Part shown: piece after piece, positions 14,301 to 24,300 of the stretch
Layout of the letters: the number at the start of each line of letters is the position of its first letter
Position numbering within the stretch: the stretch's first letter is position 1
Source: Corella eumyota
Taxonomy: Eukaryota; Chordata; Ascidiacea; Phlebobranchia; Corellidae
Length of the DNA: 64,000 nt
Reading direction: 5' to 3'
NCBI GenBank assembly: GCA_963082875.1
Contig: OY720098.1
Span: 1,302,001-1,366,000 of the forward strand
Translations under genes and position numbers: made by a program
The notes under the pieces: model-generated
The model's database searches: none
The model's input: only the letters and a program-made list of their open reading frames with translations
Told to the model about the DNA's origin: nothing

Positions 14301-15836
14301 AAAAAATAAAAATACAGTTAAACACCATTATAAGTTTATTCTAATTTTGATTTTAAAAGCTTTATAAAAAAAAACAAATTTTTTGAAATTAAAAAACTTA
14401 ATTTATTACTTGATATTTTGAGTTTGAAGTCGGTTTCTGTCGGGGATAATTGAAGAAATTTCATTATTTTCATTCCTCAGTGTTGCCAATTCATTTTTAA
14501 TTATTTCCAGTGTTTCCAACTTTCGAACTAAAATAATTTTAAATTCAATTAAATGATTAAAAAAATTTTGAAATTTTAATACAAATATGCCAAGATTTAA
14601 AACAAATAATAAAAAAAAAATTAATGTTGTAGAAGAACAAAGTAATAATATGGTTTTAAAGCCAACAGCAAACTTCAAACCAAAGAATAAATATTATGAC
14701 ATTACTGGTAATTAAACTTAAGACCTTTAGACCATAAATTAATATCAATACCAGTTAGTTAAGCCATTAAATATAAGTTTATAGAATTGCACAAAATGTT
14801 AAGTCCTAACTACCGTTAATTTTGAGTTCTGTGGAAAGTTTTTCAACTTCTTTTTCTGTTTCTTCTCTTAGTTGTTGTTCATCTTCAAGTGACTTTTTCA
14901 ACTGCTGGTTGTGGTGCTTACACAACTCTAACTCTCGACCTGTTTGCTCATTTTCCTCCTAAACAAATAAATCGCAAAAACATAAGAAAATGTAAAATTT
15001 AAGTTGTGCTGGTATGAAATTAGAATACATAAAACTACGAAGACATTTTATCATATCAACACCGGCAACGTAATGTAGTGATCAAAACACTTGCTACAAT
15101 ATATGCAATCGTGGGTTCAATCCCAATGCCCTTATACTGTAGCACCCTTGAGTAAGGCGCTATAAACGGTGCAAACTTCTGCTAAGCCGGCACTTGATTA
15201 GCAGTATAATTATCAGGCAATTATAATCTATAAAATCCAACTACTAAAGTTAAATCGAGACTGGGTTGAAGTAACTAATGTTACTCTATGTTTAGGTCGC
15301 GCATTCAACTTTCCCACATCAAGGAAAAAGTTGTATATTTAAAAAAAGTAGAACTTAATAAATATATACAGGTATATATATACACATTTCTAACTAATAT
15401 TTTAAATAATCTGAGCAAAACTATAAATAAAATCACCTTGTATTGAAAACATAAAGAAGCTGGTGACATTGAACTTTGGGGCGAATCATTTGTTAAAATA
15501 GTCGGCGTCTAAACAAAAAAATAATAAAATTCATTGTCAAGTAACTACCCACTAATCTATGTCAGTTAAAATTTTAGCAATATTTTATATGCCAATTTAA
15601 GCATTAATTGGTCAAAAATTTTCAATTTTAGGCCATTTACATTAATTTATAAATAATTTCTGTCAGATATATCTTTTCATATTTTAAACCATGCCTTATG
15701 TTGCAATTTAAAATAAACCCTTAAAACTTACCCTCATTGAGGAAAAAATTCGTGATATAGGGGTCAATGGAGTCGTCTCGTCATCAACGATCACCACTGG
15801 AGGTGCTGAAGAGTTAATCTCTTCACCAGTATTCAT
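2305..15836 (-). CDS. NUMA1: NuMA-like spindle coiled-coil protein, 34 exons
   Basis: NuMA links cortical LGN/Pins-G-alpha to dynein and organises spindle poles. The protein was assembled from 34 exons whose phases all agree: 3846 coding bases, about 1281 residues (human NuMA is about 2100). Residues about 60-890 are heptad-rich coiled coil (QLKKSLEDEQ, LRNENNEI and similar). The tail is Ser/Thr/Pro-rich and matches human NuMA at several places: SSYLTPTKLKRSQ, the LGN-binding stretch RIAELQRRN...HLKSSYPIE, then DETVRIGDPRHTLER and RRESTMFEIPNTP. The start is the ATG at 15836, with an in-frame TAA three codons upstream and no nearby splice acceptor. Human NuMA begins with a hook/CH domain of about 150 residues; none is encoded here, and residue 1 aligns near human residue 200. 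The last exon's frame depends on a GC donor at 3175 and is the weakest part of the model. Orthology is well supported by the tail. Confidence 0.88.
2745..2925 (-). mobile_element. tRNA-derived SINE, family B
   Basis: Read on the minus strand it opens GTCTGGTAATGTGGTATAC and carries a B-box-like GGTTCGAGTC, the two parts of a tRNA-type pol III promoter. The tail holds a decayed form of the phrase GGGCTTAAGGGCGA shared with the next copy. It lies in the last NuMA intron. Confidence 0.8.
2935..3150 (-). mobile_element. tRNA-derived SINE, family B
   Basis: A second, more decayed copy of the same family lies head to tail with the previous one in the same NuMA intron. The B-box is worn (GGGTTTGAGC). 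The end TCTGGTAGGGTCTGATACAGC marks the head on the minus strand. Confidence 0.72.
3830..4070 (+). mobile_element. degenerate tRNA-derived SINE, family A
   Basis: A decayed plus-strand copy. The head resembles GGCATGAGGCTGTGGTTAAAA; the tail keeps ATAATCTATAATATCC, ACTGGGTTGGGGTAAC and TACTCTATGTTAAGG, phrases shared with clearer copies at 13078 and 24935. It sits in a NuMA intron. Confidence 0.7.
4136..5015 (-). other. NUMA1: LGN/Pins-binding exons of the NuMA tail
   Basis: The end of the 4690-5015 exon reads RIAELQRRN then HLKSSYPIETQ, matching human NuMA RIAELQQRN...HLKTCYPLE, the segment that binds the TPR groove of LGN. The next exon (4136-4220) continues the match with DETVRIGDPRHTLER against human DEEMKTGDPQETLRR. 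Upstream in the same exon are repeated Ser-Asn-Pro phrases (TSNPKVV, TSNPQMV) peculiar to this lineage. Confidence 0.9.
6056..6280 (-). mobile_element. tRNA-derived SINE, family A
   Basis: On the plus strand it runs from GATGTGGGAAGGCCGAC through ACATAGAGTAACATTTGTTA and ends near CTACACCATGC, so the tRNA-like head is at the right. It lies in the NuMA intron between the exons ending at 6350 and starting at 6029. Confidence 0.8.
6855..7110 (-). mobile_element. two decayed SINE family B fragments
   Basis: The first fragment (about 6860-6995) has GGGCGCGAACCCG, a B-box on the minus strand. The second (about 7000-7110) has GTGTGGCATTGGTGCGACG and ends CACTACCAGACT, the reverse of the family head. 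They are probably a copy inserted into, or next to, another copy within a NuMA intron. Confidence 0.65.
7111..7300. repeat. possible tRNA-like repeat remnant
   Basis: The segment holds GGTCCTGGGTTTAAAACCCA and, further on, AAATCAAACCCAAGACCTCT, which read like B-box regions facing opposite ways. I cannot assign it to a family and it may be two old SINE scraps. Confidence 0.35.
8378..8612 (-). mobile_element. tRNA-derived SINE, family A
   Basis: A well-kept copy: GGCTCAGCAGGAGTTTATAC, AGCGCCTTACTCAAGGG and GGGGATCAAACCCACGA (B-box reversed) appear in order. It lies in the NuMA intron between the exons at 8652 and 8353. Confidence 0.85.
10820..10985 (+). repeat. dispersed repeat of about 170 bp, copy 1
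   Basis: It shares with three other places in the window the phrases GTCATAATATGGTCACAACT, TTAACTAATATTTGCC and TAGGCCT. No clear terminal inverted repeats or tRNA boxes are visible. It lies in a NuMA intron. Confidence 0.7.
12065..12220 (-). repeat. dispersed repeat of about 170 bp, copy 2
   Basis: Reverse-complement copy of the element at 10820, with TAGTTAAGAGTTGTGACCAT and ATTATGACAATTAATATGC on the plus strand. It lies in a NuMA intron. Confidence 0.7.
13078..13330 (+). mobile_element. tRNA-derived SINE, family A (near full length)
   Basis: The head CGTGGTGTAGTGGTAAAAC fits a tRNA A box and GTTCAATCCCC a B box about 50 bp later. The body runs through TAGCGCCCTTGAGTAAGGC and CTGCCAAAGGCAGTT to an A-rich end near ATATATAC. 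It abuts the NuMA exon ending at 13345. It is a SINE, not a working tRNA gene, because the tRNA body is not foldable and a long non-tRNA tail follows. Confidence 0.9.
13905..14070 (-). repeat. dispersed repeat of about 170 bp, copy 3
   Basis: A diverged copy with GCAAATATTAGTTGAGAGTT and ACAATTCAAATATTAGTTAT on the plus strand, matching the reverse complement of the element at 10820. Confidence 0.6.
15058..15335 (+). mobile_element. tRNA-derived SINE, family A
   Basis: Plus-strand copy with head AACGTAATGTAGTGATCAAA, B box GGGTTCAATCCC, TAGCACCCTTGAGTAAGGC and a tail ending TTCAACTTTCCCACATCAAG. It lies in NuMA intron 2. Confidence 0.88.
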
Positions 15837-16837
15837 TTTTTTTTATGAAAAAACTCTTGTTAATAAAAATATAAAGTAAATTTTTTTTCAATTCTTTTGT
15901 ATATATATATTATTTTCAATAAACTGCTTAGTAAGTTACTTTGTCTGTCTGTTTGTAAGTTTTGGATAATACTTATCTGATTATTATAATCTGATAACTA
16001 TAATTTACCTGCTGATTCGTTAGTCAGTCAGTCATTCTAATTTGATTAAGTAATTTTATTGACATTTAACATTACGAATTTTTATCTTTGCACAGATTAA
16101 CAAAAAATGCTACTAAAACACATTATTCAATAATATAATATTTTTTAAACTAAGTTAGTGTTTCCTTAAACACTCTAGAATTATACAACTAATTATACTT
16201 GAATTAAATCTAAACAAAAGTGTAAAATTCAGCTTTTACAAATTTCTTCGTCTGTTCGTGAAAAACAAATTAAAAGATTTCGAAAAAAGTTGAAAACCCC
16301 GCGCCCCGTTGCCTTTTTCCTTTTACGTCCTTTCTCTTTTTTACAAGTAGCGCAACTTAACTGTTTATCCTCAATTCTGAATAATTTTATTTAAATTAAA
16401 TTCGAAGTCAATTCTAAGCAATTTATATAAACAAAATTAAAACTTTTATTATGTAGGTATATTGTAATATTTATAATTTAAAAATTTTAAATGTATATTT
16501 CGTTTAACTCAAAAATTGTAGCCATATTTTACGACCAATTAAAATACCAAAAAGAATCATATTTTATTAGCAAAATGTTAAATATAGTAACGAATTAAAC
16601 AAAACTGCAAATGTTTCTAGAACAAACGTTATTTTAACTCAAAATTTACGGCTTATAAGACACTGGAAAAGATTAATCTGTAGAATAATAATAATACTAT
16701 AACAATATGTTCAAAATCTAAGATTTCGAACCATAATAACATACATTAATTATTTATTAATATATATGCTTACCTAACGAATTCACATAATAATAAATGT
16801 ATTTAGTATTTAAATTAACTTTAAATAGTGTTTTTTG
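15837..16837 (-). promoter_or_regulatory. 5' flank of the NuMA gene
   Basis: This stretch lies directly upstream of the NuMA start. It holds short simple motifs (TCTGTCTGTCTGTTTG, GTTAGTCAGTCAGTC) and the only locally GC-rich patch, CCCCGCGCCCCGTTGCC near 16300. I see no TATA box that I would trust. A promoter is inferred from position only. Confidence 0.35.
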
Positions 16838-17775
16838 ATTTTAAAGGATTCTAAAGCTTTAGCGCTATATGGTGACATCACGAACCTCGCTTTTCATCTT
16901 GAAATCGCATGAGCTAGGGCTTGAGCTCGATTAGGGTTAGAGAAAACAGGGTTAGCGATTCCAACAAAATTAAATCAAACACACAAAACAATTCGAAACT
17001 ATAGAAAAAAATATGTAAACTCTATTTAAAATTAATTTTAGATAGCAATTACGTTTAATATTAATATAATGTTGTACTGTTAAGTTAACATATAAGTTGA
17101 TAAAAAGTTAACGTCTGTTATTTTTATTAAAATATTGACATATTATTATATTAACAATACATTTTTGAGTTTACTTTGTTCGACGCACTATAAAAAACAA
17201 AAGTATAAAATAGATTATACAAAAATATGTAGCGTATCTGTTACTTTTTTTTATTTTTACACATCAATTTTTTTACTTATATAGGGCCGTTTTACTTATA
17301 TAGGGCCGTACCATGTAACGATTTTATTTTAAATTTTCAAATATTTAAAAATATAATTTATCTGCGTTACAACTTTAAAGCTATTACACGCTATACCAAT
17401 TCCTTTATAACCTATATTATATATTGCCCTTTTTAAAGTTTGTCGAAGGAAATAGAATTAGAAATGCAAAATTTACGTCATTACATAACAAAAACAATAT
17501 TATAACTACAATATTATGTTAATATTAAGGTAAAAATAACAAACAGTAATTATTTATTAACGTATATATATGCTAACTTAACTTACCTATATACATTTTT
17601 TTTCTTATTGTTTCGAATTTTTTTGTGTGTTTTATTTAATTTTGTTGGAATCGCTAACCCTGGTTTTTTTAACCCTAATCAAGCTCAAGCCCTAGCTCAT
17701 GGGTTTTTGAGAGCGAATCGCTACATTCGTGACGTCACCTAATATCGCGAAAACTTTAGAATGTTTTAAAATCAT
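16838..17775. mobile_element. foldback / MITE-like element with long inverted ends
   Basis: The left end (about 16838-17000) and the reverse complement of the right end (about 17610-17775) align over some 165-170 bp. Both read GATTTTAAA, GGTGAC(A/G)TCACGAA, CATGAGCTAGGGCTTGAGCT, GATTAGGGTTA and AGGGTTAGCGATTCCAAC in order. The inner 600 bp is AT-rich with no reading frame and has TTACTTATATAGGGCCGT repeated in direct orientation near 17280. Target-site duplications are not clear. It fits a non-autonomous DNA transposon. Confidence 0.8.
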
Positions 17776-18440
17776 TCATACAGAATTTTAAATGTATTTA
17801 GTTATTAAATATGTTTAATTTAGTAATAATAAGCTTTTTTACTAAATTAACTTCAAAGTTTATGTTTTTATTACAAAAGGTCATAAATATGGAATATTGA
17901 GGATAACCGAAAAAATATAGAGCGTGTACGGCTCAGTGACTTTAGTTTCCATTCAAAAATTTTGAATGTATTTAATAAAAATAAACGAAATTTAAAACTT
18001 TTAATTGATTTATTGTCCTTAATTAAATTAGAAATAGTTAAAATTACCATCTTAATGCTCGTGTGTAAGTGGTTCTTTTTTTACAAAGATAACTCCTATT
18101 ATATTAATTGGCAAACCTAGGTCCATTACTTCATCTCAATATTTTTTTACCTAATCAATTTCCACTCGAAAAAAAAACACTTTTTGTACTTTATATTACA
18201 TGTACTTTTATAGTAGTAATTATGCCATAGTATCAGCTTTTAAACTGGTTTCTATTTTGTCAATTACTGAAGTAATAATTAATCTTGGTACCAGTATTAA
18301 AATCAATTTAATATTTCTATTTTGACATAATGTCACTTCCTTATTGGTTAAACTTGGCATGGTGGTTGGGCATAATTTTTATTCGTAGCTTGTATAAAAT
18401 TATTGTAAAATTTTAGCATAATATTACTTTAATAATATTA
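17776..18440. other. AT-rich stretch without recognised features
   Basis: I find no convincing exon, repeat or RNA gene here. It separates the foldback element from the minisatellite cluster. Confidence 0.5.
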
Positions 18441-19192
18441 AGTTGTTTTTGAGTTTTCGACTAAGTTTAAATTATTATTGGGTTTTGAACTAAGTTTTAA
18501 ATAATTTTCGGGTTTTTGACAAAGTTTAAATCAATTTTTTGGTTGTTGATAAAGATTAAATTATTTTGGGGTTTTGGACAAAGATTAAATTAATTTTCGG
18601 GTTTTGGACAAAGTTTAAATTATTTTCGGGTTTTGAACAAAGTTAAATTTATTTTCGGGTTTTGGAAAAAGATTAAATTTATTTTCGAGTTTTAAACAAA
18701 GTTTAAATTAATTTTCGGGTTTTGGACAAAGTTTTGTATTATTTTCGGAGTTTTAGACAAAGATTAAATTAATTTTCAGGTTTTGGACGAATTTATATTC
18801 ATTTTCGGGATTTGGACAAAGATTAAATTAATTTTCAGGTTTTGGACAAAGTTTAAATTCATTTTCAGGTTTTGGACAAAGATTAAATTTATTTTCAGGT
18901 TTTGGACAAAGTTTAAATTCATTTTCAGGTTTTGGACAAAGATTAAATTTATTTTCGGAGTATTGGACAAAGTTTAAATCAATTTTCGGGTTTTGGACAA
19001 AGATTAAATTAATTTTCGGGTTTTGGACGAAGTTTTAATTCATTTTCGGGTTTTGGACAAAGTTTTAATTTATTTTCGGGTTTTGGACAAAGTTTAAATT
19101 AATTTTCGGGTTTTGGACGAAGTTTTAATTCATTTTTAGGTTTTGGACAAAGATTAAATTCATTTTTGGAGTATTGGACAAAGTTTTAATTA
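18441..19192. repeat. 30-bp minisatellite
   Basis: About 25 head-to-tail copies of a unit containing TTTTGGACAAAGTTTAAATT and TTTTCGGG/TTTTCAGG. Copies near both edges are the most diverged. Because 30 is a multiple of three, both strands stay open over about 190 bp (18776-18977), giving repeated NLKMNLNFVQ- and FWTKFKFIFR-like phrases. These are a by-product of the unit length, not evidence of a gene. Confidence 0.95.
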
Positions 19193-19825
19193 AGTTATGA
19201 CTTAAGTTTGGCAGGTCAAAGTTAAAAGCTATATTAAATAATAACTGTTTTTTTTTTCATGTTTATTCATTATTGCAAGCACAAATAATTACAATACAGT
19301 ATAAGTAAAGGTATAATAATTAACTGGATGTATTTTATGGTTTATAAAAGAGTTTAATTAATTTATGTAAATAAGAAGAATAAATATTTGTGATAAAAGA
19401 AACAAATTTACATTTAAGTAAGAATATAAAGTCGCACTGTAGAATAAATTGTAATAATTATAAAAAAATACACATAACATTAGAAACTACTATAAATTGG
19501 CATTACAGTTACTTAAAGTTTAATAAATTGCATTTAGTTTGGTCATCAACCCAATCATACAAAAAAGTGCTCGGCCAGATACTAAAAACAAAAAAAACAA
19601 AGAGTTAGTATTTGTTTATGGTAATCTACCCTGCAAGGAAAATGAATAAAAATATTAGATTGAAGTCTTCTTGTAACAGGAACTCTAAAAATAAAGAACA
19701 AATTAAAATTGGCCAAAAACAAATCGACGAGATCTCCGAAATATTCAACCAGAATCTAAAAATAAAAAAAAGAATGTTAAAATTTGTTTTTGGTAATCTA
19801 ACCTGAAAAAAAAGCCTGTAAAAAA
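19193..19825. other. AT-rich spacer between minisatellites
   Basis: A phrase near TTGGTAATCTAACCTG (about 19790) echoes TATGGTAATCTACCCTG (about 19620), which suggests an old direct duplication. I see no gene. Confidence 0.45.
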
Positions 19826-20488
19826 GAGTTAGTTTGGTTAATAAGGCCCCTGTATAGAAAAAAAATGGGTTAATAAGGCCCCTGTATAGAGAAAAAATGG
19901 GTTAATAAGGCCCCTGTATAGAAAAAAATTGGGTTAACAAGGCCCCTGTATAGAGAAAAATTGGGTTAATAAGGCCCCTGTTTAGAGAAAAAATTGGGTT
20001 AATAAGGCCCCTGTTTAGAGAAAAAAAATGGGTTAATAAGGCCCCTGTTTAGAAAAAAAATTGGGTTAATAAGGTTCTGTTTAGAGAAAAAATGGGTTAA
20101 TAAGGCCCCTGTTTAGAGAAAAAAATGGGTTAATAAGGCCCCTGTTCAGAGAAAAAATTGGGTTAATAAGGCCCCTGTGTAGAGAAAAAAATAGGTTAAT
20201 AAGGCCCCTGTATAGAGAAAAAATTGGGTTAATAAGGCCCCTGTTTAGAGAAAAAATGGGTTAATAAGGCCCCTGTTTAGAGAAAAAATGGGTTAATAAG
20301 GCCCCTGTTCAGAGAAAAAATTGGGTTAATAAGGCCCCTGTATAGAGAAAAAAATGGGTTAATAAGGCCCCTGTTTAGAGAAAAAATTGGGTTAATAAGG
20401 CCCCTGTTTAGAGAAAAAATTGGGTTAATAAGGCCCCTGTTTAGAGAAAAAATTGGGTTATTAAGGCCCCCTGTGTAAAAAAACAGAA
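19826..20488. repeat. minisatellite of about 33 bp
   Basis: About 20 copies of a unit with core GGGTTAATAAGGCCCCTG followed by (T/A)TAGAGAAAAAA. Unit length varies from 31 to 34 bp through changes in the A-run. One copy reads AAGGTTCTG and the last ones decay near 20480. Confidence 0.95.
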
Positions 20489-21600
20489 ACGCCTGTAATA
20501 AAGAAAAGAATTTGTATATTTTGGAATGCAGAAAAAATAAGTAACGCCTGTAAAAAAATAAAGAAATTCAGAAATTGGAAAATAAGAAACGCCTGTAATA
20601 AATAAAAGATTTTAAAATGCAGAGAAAAATAAAGTTATGTCTGTAATAAAATCATTATTAGAAAATTGTTTGTATGTTTTCATAGTGTTAGTTTTTGTAT
20701 GTTTTAATCTAAATGTCTGTTGCTAATGTTATTTTGGGTACCTCCCACGAAAACATTTTAGTAATATTTACTTTGGGTTCCAACCCACAAACATTAAGTA
20801 GTATTTACGTTAGGCTACGCCCACAAAATTTAATAATATACAGCATAAATAAAATATATATACAGTTAAAAATACATAACACACCTAGACCTAGCTTTTA
20901 AATTATCTTCTATTCTACTGCACCTTACACTTAAGCTTAGTTTTATACACTTTAAAAACCACTATAGCGCTTGTTTATGAATTTTTAACTAGTCACAAAA
21001 TAAAAAGAGAATAGGCACGTTCTACTATACTATATATACACATATAACACACACTTAAGCCTAGTTTCACACTTAAAATACCAGCAAAGCGCTTGTTTAT
21101 GAGTTTTTAGCTAGTCACAAATAAAAGAGAATAGGCACGTACTAGCAACTCCCATCTACTTTTTTACTAACTTATATACAGCATATGTTTAACATAGGGC
21201 AAATAAATATACAGTAAATTGCATAAAAAACACACAATAATTATATATATACCACACATAGGCCTAGTTTTAAAAAAAGCCTATTCTAATGTAAATTCTA
21301 CAGCGCCAAAAACTTTTATAGACCAAACTTTTAAAAAACCATTAAACAGTCCCGTTTAATAAAATTATGATTACACACAGAAACCTAAACACACTTGGGA
21401 CTGTGTCAACTATACTACTTTTAAAGCGCAAAATTATGAGTTTTTTAACCACATAAAAAGAAAATGCAGACACGTGAAACTTTTAACCCGTAAAAATTTT
21501 AAAGCGCTTTATTATGAAGTATTACACATATAAAAAATCAGGCACGAAAAAACCTACAGACTCTACAGACCTCATCTTAATATTAACTATAATAAAGGTC
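20489..21600. repeat. decayed tandem repeats
   Basis: At 20489-20650 the phrase ACGCCTGTAATAAA recurs at roughly 60-bp steps. At 20931-21010 and 21053-21140 a segment with AGCGCTTGTTTATGA, TAGTCACAAA and GAGAATAGGCACGT is duplicated. Weaker copies follow near 21420 and 21490. No coding potential is visible. Confidence 0.7.
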
Positions 21601-21892
21601 CTGAGACTTTTTTTGAGTTGATCGAGTTAAAATGAGGTCCTGAGACTATTTTTTAAGTTTGTAAGATGATTGTCTTCGGGTCCCGAGTTTTTTCGAAACT
21701 TAACTTCTTCCTTGCTAGTTGCAAGGAAGACTTATATTAACTCCTTCCATTTTCCATTCCTCCATTTCCTGCCATTATCTTTTTCCTCCAATTTTATAAT
21801 CCAAATATAATCCATTTTTGCTGCATGGAAAATATTGTTTAGAATAAATAATGGACACTAAACCCTAACTTAACAAAGATACGGCAATTTGT
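21601..21892. other. short spacer with a perfect hairpin
   Basis: The phrase GGTCCTGAGACT occurs twice (about 21597 and 21640). At 21706-21715 and 21721-21730, TCTTCCTTGC and GCAAGGAAGA form a perfect 10-bp stem around the loop TAGTT. What follows is C/T-rich. The role is unknown. Confidence 0.5.
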
Positions 21893-23065
21893 ACTTTTGT
21901 ATGTCAATTTTTAATTTTTATATGCCAAATAATTTAAGATATGCCAATTTTTAATTTTCATATGCCAAATAATTTAAGATATGCCAATTTTTAATTTTTA
22001 AATGCCAAATAATTTAAGATATGCCAATTTTTAATTTTCATATGCCAAATAATTTCAGATATGCCAATTTTTAATTTTTATATGCCAAATAATTTCAGAT
22101 ATGCCAATTTTTAATTTTTATATGCCAAATAATTTAAGATATGCCAAATAATTTAAGATATGCCAATTTTTAATTTTTATATGCCAAATAATTTAAGATA
22201 TGCCAATTTTTAATTTTTAAATGCCAAATAATTTCAGATATGCCAATTTTTAATTTTTATATGCCAAATAATTTAAGATATGCCAATTTTTAATTTTTAT
22301 ATGCCAAATAATTTAAGATATGCCAATTTTTAATTTTTAAATGCCAAATAATTTAAGATATGCCAATTTTTAATTTTCATATGCCAAATAATTTCAGATA
22401 TGCCAATTTTTAATTTTTATATGCCAAATAATTTAAGATATGTCAATTTTTAATTTTTATATGCGAAATAATTTAAGATATGCCAATTTTTAAATGCCAA
22501 ATAATTTAAGATATGCCAATTTTTAATTTTCATATGCCAAATAATTTCAGATATGCCAATTTTTAATTTTTATATGCCAAATAATTTAAGATATGCCAAT
22601 TTTTAATTTTTATATGCCAAATAATTTAAGATATGCCAATTTTTAATTTTTAAATGCCAAATAATTTAAGATATGCCAATTTTTAATTTTCATATGCCAA
22701 ATAATTTCAGATATGCCAATTTTTAATTTTTATATGCCAAATAATTTAAGATATGCCAATTTTTAATTTTTATATGCCAAATAATTTAAGATATGCCAAT
22801 TTTTAATTTTTAAATGCCAAATAATTTAAGATATGCCAATTTTTAATTTTTAAATGCCAAATAATTTAAGATATGCCAATTTTTAATTTTTATATGCCAA
22901 ATAATTTAAGATATGCCAATTTTTAATTTTTATGTGCCAAATAATTTAAGAAATGCTAAAGTTTTAATTTTCATATGCCAAAGAAATTAAGATATGCCAA
23001 TGTTTGAATTGTCATATGCCAAATAATTTTATGATATGTTATATTTAATTGCTTATCATAGATAT
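21893..23065. repeat. 40-bp minisatellite
   Basis: About 29 copies of a unit with core ATATGCCAAATAATTTAAG and TATGCCAATTTTTAATTTTT. Small variants (TTTCAG for TTTAAG, CATATG for TATATG) recur at intervals of several units, which points to higher-order amplification. The right end decays from about 22940. Confidence 0.97.
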
Positions 23066-24300
23066 GCCAAAGTTTTTTAACTAAGTTTATAGACTAAATA
23101 CCTCGTTTTACTATTTCATGGAAGTACCTGTGCATCAACACAGGTTTAATAATGTTCATAAATGTTTAAATACTTAAATAATATTATATTATATATTAAA
23201 ATTAATATTTTCCTAGTAAAAACTCATATTGACTTAAATTTTTTATTTGGGATGTTTAATTATGACTTTTAATTTAAAAAAATGAAATAACGCCATATCC
23301 AATTAATTTTTTTTTTTTTTTAATATTTAAAAAATTTAACAAAAGATCACCTGGAAAGTTTGCAGAAATTTCTGATCACAAGATGTTGCTCAAGTTCATT
23401 CTTTACTTTGCTCACTTTTTACACTAAAACAATAAAATTTATTGTTAACTAAAGTCTACTACACAAACATATTGTATTTAAAATTGTTATCCATAACTTA
23501 CACAAATATTTTTCGCCATAATTAATTGTTCTTAAATTAAAATAAAAAAAAATTTAACAAAAACGTTTGTAAATAAAAATTAAACTATTAATAAAAAATA
23601 CTAATATATTAAATATTCCCCTTATATAATGTAAAGACTGTTACAATTAATAATAACTCTAAAAAACGGTTTACAAAGCACTAACAAAAACACGTGTACT
23701 CACCTCGAAAGTCCATCTGGAAAGCACTAGAATTCCGATTTCGAAATCAAAATTCTACGTCACTGGCCACTGCGCATGTGCAGTAACCTGCGTGTGTGTG
23801 TGTATGCACGGCGTCTTAAACTAAAAAAGCGCCGTTCTAGCTGTCAATCAAATTTTATTATTTGGTTTAATTTTTATAATTTGGGCTAAAAACGAGCACG
23901 TGTTTTAACAGAGCGCTTTATGATGCAACAATCGGGTTGTTAAAGGAATGTCTCGTGGAAGCGCACTAATTAAGACGCGGCATTCATTGCGCCTCGCTTA
24001 AAGAAAAAGAAAAATTAAAAGTTTGTAGCAGATGGTACTGTTGAAATGATTATTCATTGTTTAAAATTCGCCATTTTTTTCCTTAGTTAAGAGGTTTAAA
24101 CTATTCTATTCTTATTGAAAACGTCTTGATCCTTATCTTAAGTTGCACATAATATATTGCATATATAGCTTATATTTGTTATATATTTTTAAATACATTT
24201 TTTTAGTAATTTAGCTTCCCATGTTGTAATAATGGCCATTGTGATCGCAAGTCACGTGATTAGGTCCTGCCCTTGGTAGTTTTCAGTTTACTGTATTTTT
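23066..24300 (-). promoter_or_regulatory. candidate promoter with possible noncoding exons
   Basis: The stretch 23700-24260 is less AT-rich than its surroundings. It holds TACGTCACTGG (CRE-like), CTGCGCATGTGCAGT (NRF1-like palindrome), CACGTG at about 23897 and GTCACGTGATT at about 24251. On the minus strand a short frame ATGGACTTTCGAG is followed by a strong donor GTGAGT (exon end about 23704). Further along, about 23364-23430 looks like an exon bounded by TTTTAG and GTGATC, but every frame in it has a stop. It could be a 5' UTR of some transcript or a lncRNA. I cannot link it to NuMA. Confidence 0.35.

Larger units (their letters stand above)
7404..15836 (-). other. NUMA1: NuMA exons 1-24: short head and coiled-coil rod
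   Basis: Exon spans, 5' to 3': 15836-15732, 15508-15437, 14958-14814, 14527-14410, 14298-14193, 13754-13650, 13456-13345, 12859-12810, 12542-12279, 11925-11812, 11679-11611, 11527-11458, 11214-11102, 10756-10697, 10410-10326, 10224-10112, 9978-9889, 9591-9480, 9209-9130, 9044-8967, 8784-8652, 8353-8241, 8067-7859, 7503-7404. Exons 1-2 are Ser/Thr/Pro-rich (TPLTPISRIF, TPTILTNDSPQSS), resembling the proline-rich linker before the human rod. Exon 3 onward is Glu/Lys/Gln-rich coiled coil. Acceptors are mostly TTTTAG or TTTCAG. Donors are often weak (GTTTG, GTTGG), but each junction keeps the frame. Confidence 0.82.

Noticed and set aside
18776-18977. Overlapping 64-codon frames on both strands with repeated NLKMNLNFVQ- and FWTKFKFIFR-like phrases
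   Set aside because: They follow from a 30-bp repeat unit, a multiple of three, and carry no other coding sign.
18441-23065. CRISPR-like repeat-spacer structure
   Set aside because: Repeats are directly adjacent with no unique spacers, in a eukaryotic genome.
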